Under the pieces are notes generated by a model. The model saw only the letters and a program-made list of their open reading frames with translations, ran no database searches and had not been told where the DNA came from. Shown piece by piece: positions 41,551-48,549 of a DNA stretch of 64,000 nt. Origin of the DNA: Bacteroidota bacterium (lineage in GTDB: Bacteria; Bacteroidota; Bacteroidia; Bacteroidales; Prolixibacteraceae). The stretch spans positions 29,344 to 93,343 of the forward strand of contig JAUYMU010000056.1 in NCBI GenBank assembly GCA_030698405.1, given 5' to 3'. The position numbers and the translations under genes are program-made. The stretch's first letter is position 1. The number at the start of each line of letters is the position of its first letter.

Positions 41551-42105
41551 TTATTCTGTTTGTAATATGGCGTTTTTATTTGAGATGTATTTTTTATGAA
41601 TCTCTCGTAAATCGTTGATAAATTCTGGGATTTTAGCAAGAGGTAATTCAGAAGCAAATGTTTGATTATTGAGCTGATCTTCAAATTTCAGGTATTGATT
41701 TGGTTCAAATGATATTCTACCATGTGAGATTGCATTTCTTAAATGCTTTACATAATCAGTTCGACTAGAATCGCTTTTGTATGTAGTTTGAGTATTTTTG
41801 CAATAAGAACTTAGTTTCAAGTTAATTACCTCAAATTCGACGATGAAATTATTTTGCATAATTTCTTTTGGAATAACAAGCATTGCATAAAGAGTAATTA
41901 AAACCATACCCTGATTGTCAATGTTTGTTATTTTGAGTTGATCTTTTATTAAAGGAAACTCAAGTACCATTTTATCAAAGTAATCACTATTTATAAAGTC
42001 ATTACGCCTTAAATTCAGTAATAAATCAATAATAAAATATGACTGAAAAATTAAATTTCCTTCTTGATCAAGTTCAATTCGATTTGGTGAATTCGTTGTA
42101 CTCAT
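41551..42105 (-). CDS. HEPN-domain protein
   Basis: 184 residues, mainly helical. HLRNAISHGRISFEPNQYLKFEDQ carries the RxxxxH signature (RNAISH) of HEPN RNases and resembles the pEK499_p136-type HEPN branch, where F/I-x-F-x-D/E follows. HEPN proteins act in toxin-antitoxin and abortive infection systems. There is no adjacent MNT or antitoxin; the two MNT genes of the window are 4 and 38 kb away and linked to other loci. Confidence 0.7.
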   Translation of the reverse strand: MSTTNSPNRIELDQEGNLIFQSYFIIDLLLNLRRNDFINSDYFDKMVLEFPLIKDQLKITNIDNQGMVLITLYAMLVIPKEIMQNNFIVEFEVINLKLSSYCKNTQTTYKSDSSRTDYVKHLRNAISHGRISFEPNQYLKFEDQLNNQTFASELPLAKIPEFINDLREIHKKYISNKNAILQTE

Positions 42106-42303
42106 TTTTCTATGTATTTAATGTTAAAGTTTTACGATTATTCTGTTGGCCTTCTAATAATGAAATTGATGCATGTTTATAATTTGTGAACTCAATCGTT
42201 TTCATATAATGCCACTCACCTTATATATAAGCCTGACAATATTCCACTTTGTTGCCCAAATCCGGTTCTATTAGTCTGATTTACATCAGGCTATATTTTT
42301 CTG

Positions 42304-42395
42304 CTAAATATAAAAACTCTCCTCCAAAACGCTACAATTTCAAAGAATAATTTTTCATAAAATTATCAACTTGCAAACACTTGGTTTGTAAATGG
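42304..42395. repeat. diverged 90-base repeat, copy left of the pyruvate kinase gene
   Basis: TAAATATAAAAACTCTCC to TTGGTTTGTAAATGG aligns with 44024-44113 (TAAATATAAAAACTCTTCC to TTGGTTATTCGTGG) in the same orientation. The two copies flank the pyruvate kinase gene. The rest of the gap 42106-42303 is AT-rich without a recognised feature. Confidence 0.55.
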
Positions 42396-42403
42396 CTTAA
42401 AAC

Positions 42404-42436
42404 GAGTTTAGGCTTCACTTTTGGAGTGAAACCCTC
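42404..42436 (-). terminator. terminator of the pyruvate kinase gene
   Basis: Minus strand: GAGGGTTTCAC pairs with GTGAAGCC around TCCAAAA; followed by CTCGTTTTAAG. Closely related to the terminator at 46354-46381. Confidence 0.65.
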
Positions 42437-42451
42437 ATTTATTGTATAAAA

Positions 42452-43999
42452 TCAGACGAACCTTTCCGCATCTTTGTTAAAGAATTCGTTTGCGAAAGAA
42501 AGCTGTCGGAGCGTGCCTTGTTTTTTGTTTTGGTGTGCCTCCATTCGCCGAAGAATATTTAAAAGCGTTGTAATGGCTTCCAATATGTGGGGGCCTTTAT
42601 TGAGCATTACACATTCGGCTCTTACCGACATGGAAGCATCTGTAATTTCGGCCCGGGTAGCCAAACCTGTTTGTGCAAGATTTTCGAGTATTTGTGTAGC
42701 CCAAATTACCGGAACATGAGCTGCTTCGCAAACCCACAGTATTTGTTCCTGCACTTCCGAAATGCGCTCAACGCCAAGCTCAACCGCTAAGTCGCCACGG
42801 GCTATCATTACACCAATATTCGACCATTTCATGGCTGTAAGCAATAAATCGGACAAATTATTAAACGATTCTTTGTTCTCGATTTTCAGCACCATGCCAA
42901 TATCCATGCGGTTCAGGTTCGACAGGGCATCCATCAGTTGCGTCACATCATTGGCGGTTCTTACAAACGAATAGCCAACAATGTCAGCATGTTTTGCAAT
43001 AAAAGGTAAATTACTGACATCTTCTTCTGTCAGCGAAGGAAGTTGCAAATGTGTATCGGGCAGGTTAATACCTTTCTCTTTCTTTAATTTTGTTCCTTTT
43101 GAGCTGGCTTTTGTTATAATAACTGTAGCGTTTTTGGCAGATATATCCTCAATAACACCTCCAATTTTACCATCGTCAAACCAAATATGATGTCCAATCG
43201 CAAGGCTTTCAACAACATTCGGAATGCTCATAGAAACCAAGGCAGCATAAGTTTTTGATGGCTCTTTTTTCTCGATAGCGTCTTTCAGCTCGGCTTCGGT
43301 AGAGTATAATTTGATTCGATCGCCGATATGCAATACTACCTGACTTTTTTTCTTTTTCTTCTTTTTGAGTTGATGTATTTTCTCTGAGCGAATTTTTGGT
43401 CCGGACAAGTCCATGTATATTTTACAATGCTTTCCGGTTTGGTTTTCGGCTATGCGTATGGCATCAATCATGCTTTCCCAAACCTCGGTATTGTTGTGAC
43501 TGCAATTAATTCTGGCTATTTCCATACCGTTCATCAACAAGTCGGCTATGTATTTTGCATCGCCGGCTGCTTCTGATGGCAGGGTAACCATTATTCGGGT
43601 GCTGATTTGGTTGTTGCTTTCGCCAAAGAGTCTGTTCGTATTTTGATCAAGTAACTCAAGCGTGGTGAAAAAGTTCCAGATACTTTCTTCCGGATTTGAC
43701 AATCCTTCAACACTCTCTCCCTGAATAGTTTTAAGATGGTATAAAATATTATCGATGTTTGTAAGCACATACCTTTCCGAGTTTGAGAATGAAGACAAGC
43801 CTAAAAACGATAGGTTCCCTTGCTTGATGCGTATGTCGAAAGTTCGGAGCGAGAGATAGTCAACCAGGTTTTTAGCGGCATAGGTATAGTTTGGGTGTAC
43901 AGGGAATGTTTCTGTTTGAAAGCGCTCTCTGTTGTGAATGATATATGCCCTGATTTCCTGAATTTTTTCGATTAGTTCTATGGTGGTTATCTTTCTCAT
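42452..43999 (-). CDS. non-canonical pyruvate kinase with N-terminal extension
   Basis: About 515 residues from MRKITTIELIEKIQEIRAYI (ATG 43999). Residues 1-130 are a helical extension absent from normal pyruvate kinases. The catalytic barrel follows: IMVTLPSEAAGDAKYIADLL, MEIARINCSHN, IYMDLSGPKIRSEKI, a B-domain with a poly-Lys stretch (KKKKKKKS), LKIENKE (catalytic Lys), MIARGDLAVELG and PVIWATQILE. The protein ends soon after the barrel (NILRRMEAHQNKK), so the C-terminal allosteric domain is lacking. It may be a pyruvate kinase with other regulation, or have a different phosphoenolpyruvate-related function. Confidence 0.85.
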   Translation of the reverse strand: MRKITTIELIEKIQEIRAYIIHNRERFQTETFPVHPNYTYAAKNLVDYLSLRTFDIRIKQGNLSFLGLSSFSNSERYVLTNIDNILYHLKTIQGESVEGLSNPEESIWNFFTTLELLDQNTNRLFGESNNQISTRIMVTLPSEAAGDAKYIADLLMNGMEIARINCSHNNTEVWESMIDAIRIAENQTGKHCKIYMDLSGPKIRSEKIHQLKKKKKKKSQVVLHIGDRIKLYSTEAELKDAIEKKEPSKTYAALVSMSIPNVVESLAIGHHIWFDDGKIGGVIEDISAKNATVIITKASSKGTKLKKEKGINLPDTHLQLPSLTEEDVSNLPFIAKHADIVGYSFVRTANDVTQLMDALSNLNRMDIGMVLKIENKESFNNLSDLLLTAMKWSNIGVMIARGDLAVELGVERISEVQEQILWVCEAAHVPVIWATQILENLAQTGLATRAEITDASMSVRAECVMLNKGPHILEAITTLLNILRRMEAHQNKKQGTLRQLSFANEFFNKDAERFV

Positions 44000-44023
44000 T
44001 TTCAAATGCCAATATATTTTCGA

Positions 44024-44113
44024 TAAATATAAAAACTCTTCCCCGAAACACTTTGATTTCAGAGAAGAGTTTTCATAAAAACATGAACTTGTAAGCGGTT
44101 GGTTATTCGTGGT
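44024..44113. repeat. diverged 90-base repeat, copy right of the pyruvate kinase gene
   Basis: Partner of 42304-42395. In this copy AAAACTCTTCCCC and AGAGAAGAGTTTT form a hairpin; in the other copy the pairing is partly lost. Confidence 0.55.
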
Positions 44114-44238
44114 TTTTCTCCTAAAGGCGGTTCAACGCATTGCGCTACGGTGGTTTGCCTGTAAGTTTTGCCTTATTCGAAGCGAGTGCGTGAGCCGTCA
44201 AAACGCCCGGCCGAGGGTTCGTTTTGACAAGATTTTTG

Positions 44239-44266
44239 CTTCCTTTTCATCGTATGGAAAAGGAAG
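44239..44266. repeat. perfect 10-bp hairpin in the gap after the pyruvate kinase promoter
   Basis: CTTCCTTTTC / GAAAAGGAAG around eight bases. The remaining part of 44114-44356 is GC-richer, has no open frame with coding character, and I cannot assign it. Confidence 0.4.
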
Positions 44267-44356
44267 AGCCAGTCCGGCTTGACGACAAAAATTTGAATAC
44301 AAATCGATCATCTTTTTTCTTCTCACAAGAATATGAAGTGATCCATTCTTCCTCCT

Positions 44357-45205
44357 TTATTTCCCTGCAAAAAATTCGTCAAATTGAACCATTGTGGAGC
44401 TGAATGCTTTTGTGCTCATCTCTTTCAAGGGTAACAATGCCAGTTTTTCTGAAATAATTTCTACTCCCCAGGGACCAGTGTAACCCATACCCATCACGCA
44501 ATTGATAAACCCTTTGATGTCGTATTCCCCTTCTCCACAGAATGTCCTATTGGAAGGATCATGATTTTCGCTTCCGGGTAGGGTTCCGTCGTTCAATTCA
44601 ACATTTGTCAAATATTTTAAAGGAATGCTGCGTATTTCGTCATAAGTCATTCCAAGATTGGCAACCTGATAAATGTCGATAATTAAACCACCGTTATCCG
44701 CCCCTGCTGTTTCAACCATGGTTACAGCATCTTTGATAGTATCGATCATGGCGCAACCCATAATTTCAAAACCGATTGTCGCCCCGAATTTATCTGCTTC
44801 TGCACACAATGCCGAAAATGACTCAATAACCTGGTTCATCGGACAAATGGATTTATAAAAGTCGCCAACTTTTACGTGCTTTGCCTGTAGAATTTCGGAA
44901 GCCTCAAACAGCCTTTTCCTGCGGCTATCCGATTCAGCCTTCCTTGCGCCATCAAGAAACCAATCGGCAATAAACTCGAGTTCGATGTGTTTTATGCCGC
45001 AGTCATCAAGAATACTTTTCATTTCCTGAAGCGTTCTGTGATGAAGAATATGTTCCAGGTCGGTATGCCAAATACCAATACCTTTGAAGCCAGCTTCAGC
45101 GGAAACTTTTACCCTGTCCGCGAAATCAAACCGGCTTATTTCACCCTGACCAGGAACTATTCCGGCAGTTGTCCAGTATAAATTCATCAATTCTACATTG
45201 TTCAT
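44357..45205 (-). CDS. sugar phosphate isomerase/epimerase (xylose-isomerase-like TIM barrel)
   Basis: 282 residues. FDFADRVKVSAEAGFKGIGIWHTDLEH, GIKHIELEFIADWFLD, GFEIMGCAMIDTIKD and NVELNDGTLPGSE followed by GEGEYDIKGFI match the AP-endonuclease-2-like TIM barrel family with metal-binding Glu and His residues. Members isomerise or epimerise sugars and related compounds (for example myo-inositol catabolism). No catabolic neighbours are present, so the substrate remains open. Confidence 0.85.
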   Translation of the reverse strand: MNNVELMNLYWTTAGIVPGQGEISRFDFADRVKVSAEAGFKGIGIWHTDLEHILHHRTLQEMKSILDDCGIKHIELEFIADWFLDGARKAESDSRRKRLFEASEILQAKHVKVGDFYKSICPMNQVIESFSALCAEADKFGATIGFEIMGCAMIDTIKDAVTMVETAGADNGGLIIDIYQVANLGMTYDEIRSIPLKYLTNVELNDGTLPGSENHDPSNRTFCGEGEYDIKGFINCVMGMGYTGPWGVEIISEKLALLPLKEMSTKAFSSTMVQFDEFFAGK

Positions 45206-45295
45206 AATTTGGCTGGTTGTAAATTCTTTATCTATTATGGTTTTCTTAAGGATGCAATTTGGATTGCCTTTCTGATAGCTGGAAGATATGTAGTT

Positions 45296-45376
45296 TTAAC
45301 TATTCTCCAGTTTTATCAACAAGTCAATTTCGTGAACAAATTCTTTTGAGACTAGATCATCAATAGTTCCGCTCAT
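45296..45376 (-). other. 26-codon ORF overlapping the second MNT stop
   Basis: The ATG overlaps the MNT stop as ATGA. It reads MSGTIDDLVSKEFVHEI then DLLIKLENS and stop. This is the place of the HEPN partner; the peptide is far shorter than a HEPN domain (about 110 residues) and is either a truncated remnant or a small coupled protein. Confidence 0.35.
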
Positions 45377-45690
45377 AATAGAACCCCTTCCCGTTTTACA
45401 TTTTTATAGAATGGCGTGACACTGTGTCGGGTTTCCCAATCATTTCTTGAGAAAATTAGCGGACTAATTACATTTCCGGTGTCGTATTCAAGATCATAAA
45501 GCGGATATTTGATGCGGGTTTCGTCGGAATAGGTAATTTTTTCCTGATCAAGAAGGATTAAAATATCAATGTCGGAGAATTCTTTTTCGTCGCCACGTGC
45601 AAACGAACCGTAAAGAATAACTGTGGCCTGCGGTTCAGTGCTTTGAACCGATTGTTTGATTCGGGCTAATATTTCTTTATTCTTAATCAT
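45373..45690 (-). CDS. MNT-type minimal nucleotidyltransferase
   Basis: 105 residues from MIKNKEILARIKQSVQS (ATG 45690; a TTG two codons upstream is in frame). ATVILYGSFARGDEKEFSDIDI carries the GSxARG motif and DID metal-binding pair. Same family as the 3320-3643 gene, with a common C-terminus. The usual HEPN toxin gene is missing; a 26-codon ORF overlaps the stop. Confidence 0.85.
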   Translation of the reverse strand: MIKNKEILARIKQSVQSTEPQATVILYGSFARGDEKEFSDIDILILLDQEKITYSDETRIKYPLYDLEYDTGNVISPLIFSRNDWETRHSVTPFYKNVKREGVLL

Positions 45691-45789
45691 GCCCAAATAT
45701 ACAAAATCCGGTGAACTAACGAAGATGTGTCACAGATGCAGAAAAAACCTTCTCGGTGGTCTAGTTCAATCCGTTTTAGAACGCTCTAT

Positions 45790-45868
45790 ATTTGTCGCGC
45801 CACTGGTGCGACAAATTCAACATGTTGATAATGAGTCGAAAACAATTGTAACACCAGTGGTGCTACAA
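45790..45868. repeat. two related palindromes with CACCAGTGG core
   Basis: 45790-45816: ATTTGTCGC-GCCACTGGT-GCGACAAAT. 45846-45868: TTGTAACACCA-G-TGGTGCTACAA with one mismatch. The second and the reverse complement of the first share CACCAGTGGYGC, so they look like two members of a small palindromic family. Confidence 0.55.
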
Positions 45869-46042
45869 CAGGAATTGAAAGACTTAAGCGATATTCGTAA
45901 TGAGGTATTGCCCGTAAATGAATAGCTGGGGTATGTGGAGAAAATAGTTGATAGTAGTTGATGAATTTTAAAACCGATATATTTCGTACCTACGGCACTC
46001 TGGACTTGTTGGTGGAGATTCCTGTCCGTCACATGAATGTGA

Positions 46043-46101
46043 CGGCAAAGGATAATGCTATAATTATCTAAAATGCTTATACTTAGCATTATCCTTTGCC
46101 G
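46043..46101. repeat. perfect 18-bp stem-loop
   Basis: CGGCAAAGGATAATGCTA and its exact complement TAGCATTATCCTTTGCCG, 23 bases apart. Long perfect arms suggest a recent or selected inverted repeat. Confidence 0.7.
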
Positions 46102-46353
46102 TTTGCCTTTAGGCTTCGGCGTGAGCTCAGTCGAACGGCAACGGACATGAAGTCATTAAAGGAAATCGTCCGTGCAAAAATCTTTTTCAGGGTAAAATTC
46201 ATCTTTCGGACGCTTGACAGTCGTAGTCATTGAAAACAGCATTGGTCTTTTAAAAAGTAGTCACATAGTGGAGTATCATTTACCCAAGAAAGCAACCTTA
46301 TTACCTTCATAGCATTATCACGAGAATAAGATGAATTTAGGCTAAAAACAAGT

Positions 46354-46381
46354 CAGGGCTTCACTTTGGAGTGAAACCCTG
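46354..46381 (-). terminator. terminator of the lipoprotein S9 peptidase gene
   Basis: Minus strand: CAGGGTTTCAC pairs with GTGAAGCCCTG (with one U.G) around TCCAAA, followed by ACTTGTTTTTAG. Confidence 0.8.
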
Positions 46382-46408
46382 AATGATATGCTGCTGCAAT
46401 AAATTGCT

Positions 46409-48448
46409 TTATTTCGTTTCGGCAGGTGCTAACTGAACTGTTGAAACATCGACAGTAATTTCACCCAAGCGGGTGGCCACTTCAGGTTTCATGCTTTCCT
46501 GGAATCGTCCGCCAAGGTGTTTGGCCAAAAACTTTTCGGCTGATGCCAGCATGGCCATATTGTTTACCGGACGCGCAAATCCATGGCCTTCGTCGGGGGC
46601 AACAATGTATTCCACCGGAAAACCTCTTTCGCGCAGGGCAATTACAATCTGATCTGATTCTGCTTTATTTACACGCGGGTCGTTTGCTCCTTGTATAACG
46701 AGCAGGGCAGCCTTAATTTTGTTGGCCGAATTGAGCGGTGATTGTCTTTCGAGCTGAGCTTTGCCTTCAGGAGTATTTGGGTCACCCATGCGTATGTGGA
46801 AAACTACACGTCCAGCTTCCCAATAAGGTGGAATTGAATTCAGTAACGTAATCAGGTTCGACGGTCCAACAATCGATACACCGCAGGCATACACATCAGG
46901 AGTGAAAGCCACTCCGGCCAGGGTTGCATATCCGCCATACGATCCGCCCATAATTCCGATCCTGGTCGAGTCGGCAATTCCTTCTTTAATCAGGTATTTA
47001 ACTCCCCAGGTTATATCGTCCTGCATCTTGTCGCCCCATTGGTTGTTTCCGGCATTCAGGAATTTCTTGCCATATCCGGTTGAAGATCTGAAATTTGGCG
47101 CCAGAACGGCGTAGCCGCGGTTGGCCAGAAACTGAGCGGAAGAATTATATCCCCATCCGTCGCGAGCCCATGGGCCACCGTGTGGAAATACAACGACAGG
47201 CAGATTCTTTGGTTCAAGACCTTTGGGTAAGGTCAAAAATGCCGGAATTTCCATTCCATCAGAAGATTTATAGCTGATAGCCTTCATTTCAGACAAATCA
47301 GCCACCGGTATATTTGGCCGCGGACGATACTGAAAAGTGAGCTTTTTGGTGGTACGGTCAAACAAATAAGTAGAGCCCGGATCGACATCGGCTGAAGCGC
47401 TTAGCATCCAGTAGTTTTCGTCGGTGGTTGATGAGGTAAAATAAACATCAGTGTTAGGCAATTCTTTCTTAATCAGGTTGTAATCTTCCTCAAAACTTTT
47501 GTCCTTCCAGTAAATCCGGTTGCGCTCGTCTTCATACGAAGTATAAATAATCTCTTTGCTTATATCCGAGATAAACACATTTCCGAGGTCCACCCTTTTT
47601 AACGGGTCGCTCTCAACCACTTCTTCCTGAAGTGTTTCCGGATCAAAAAGAATCAACTGCGAAAGATCAATACTATCGCCTTTATTGGTTTGCATATACA
47701 CCCGTTTATTTTCTTTGTCGAAAGCCAATGGATAAGCCTCTTCGAAAACGTTGGAAGTATAAATTTTAACCAGTTCTTTGGCGTCAACCCTTAAAATATC
47801 ATTGCTGCCATCAGAATTGGCACGGTTGGCCAGTCGCAACTGATCGTTCCAGTCGAACACCCAACCGGTAATCCTGTCGGTGGCCGAGTTTTGGCGAATC
47901 AGCGTTCTTTCGCCTGTTGAAATTTTCATTTTATAAAGGTCGTGCCAGGCCTTGTCGCGGTCATTCAGTCCTATATAAATCGCATCCGGATCGGTGTAAG
48001 GAATCGCATAAATAAATACCCTGACACCTTTCAAATTGGTCAGGTCTCTGTTCACCGGAATGTCGCTTCCTTCAGCAGGTACTTCGAGCGGGTCAACAGC
48101 ATAAATGTTGAAATTTTCGTCACCGCCTTTGTCCTGCGAATAGAGAATGTATTTTCCGTCGCGTGTCCAGAAATAGGAGCGGATTGGTCGAATGGTGTCG
48201 GCTGTAATCGGCTTTGCGGCAGAAAAATCCTCGTCAAGTTTCTTAATCCAGATATTCTGTGTCCCTTTGTAAGGTTTAATGAAGGAGATAAATTTTCCGT
48301 CGGGAGAGATTTTTCCTCCGGCAATTTCAGGAGCGTCGAAAAGCAGTTCACGGTCGATAAGTGGCGGTTGCTCAACTTTTGGAGCTGGAGACTGACATGC
48401 TGCTGCCGTGATTAGCAACACGAAGCTGAAGAACTTTGTGGGTTTCAT
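46409..48448 (-). CDS. S9 family peptidase, lipoprotein
   Basis: 679 residues. Lipoprotein signal peptide with lipobox ITAAAC. Beta-propeller part (about 40-410; GKFISFIKPYKGTQNIWIKK) and catalytic domain with nucleophile Ser503 in GGSYGGYATLAG, Asp590 in QGANDPRV and His622 in DEGHGFARP. Belongs to the dipeptidyl/acylaminoacyl-peptidase-like S9 group and is likely anchored to the outer membrane. Unlike the S9 gene at 230-3025 it has no conserved leader RNA. Confidence 0.93.
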   Translation of the reverse strand: MKPTKFFSFVLLITAAACQSPAPKVEQPPLIDRELLFDAPEIAGGKISPDGKFISFIKPYKGTQNIWIKKLDEDFSAAKPITADTIRPIRSYFWTRDGKYILYSQDKGGDENFNIYAVDPLEVPAEGSDIPVNRDLTNLKGVRVFIYAIPYTDPDAIYIGLNDRDKAWHDLYKMKISTGERTLIRQNSATDRITGWVFDWNDQLRLANRANSDGSNDILRVDAKELVKIYTSNVFEEAYPLAFDKENKRVYMQTNKGDSIDLSQLILFDPETLQEEVVESDPLKRVDLGNVFISDISKEIIYTSYEDERNRIYWKDKSFEEDYNLIKKELPNTDVYFTSSTTDENYWMLSASADVDPGSTYLFDRTTKKLTFQYRPRPNIPVADLSEMKAISYKSSDGMEIPAFLTLPKGLEPKNLPVVVFPHGGPWARDGWGYNSSAQFLANRGYAVLAPNFRSSTGYGKKFLNAGNNQWGDKMQDDITWGVKYLIKEGIADSTRIGIMGGSYGGYATLAGVAFTPDVYACGVSIVGPSNLITLLNSIPPYWEAGRVVFHIRMGDPNTPEGKAQLERQSPLNSANKIKAALLVIQGANDPRVNKAESDQIVIALRERGFPVEYIVAPDEGHGFARPVNNMAMLASAEKFLAKHLGGRFQESMKPEVATRLGEITVDVSTVQLAPAETK

Positions 48449-48549
48449 TTGCGAACAATTTAAGTGATTGGTAAATAATTATTTCGGTAAATAACAGCAA
48501 CTTGATTCATTTTGTTTATTGTAATACCAAAAGCATTCTTCAATTGGTG

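Larger units (their letters stand above)
45697..46408. other. 712-base gap with several dyads, no convincing gene
   Basis: An open frame on the plus strand (45656-45925) overlaps the MNT gene start antisense and spans two palindromes; it has no family resemblance and is rejected as a gene. The gap contains the dyads at 45790-45868, a stem-loop at 46043-46101, a decayed palindrome (CCGTCACAT / ATGTGACGG at about 46026) and the terminator at 46354. Confidence 0.6.

Noticed and set aside
42166..42185. GCATGTTTATAATTTGTG, similar to the tail of the leader RNA
   Set aside because: Only about 15 bases match; the stem, hairpin and pseudoknot parts are absent, so it is not a fourth copy.
45656..45925. 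89-residue open frame antisense to the MNT start
   Set aside because: No domain, odd composition, spans two palindromes; chance frame.
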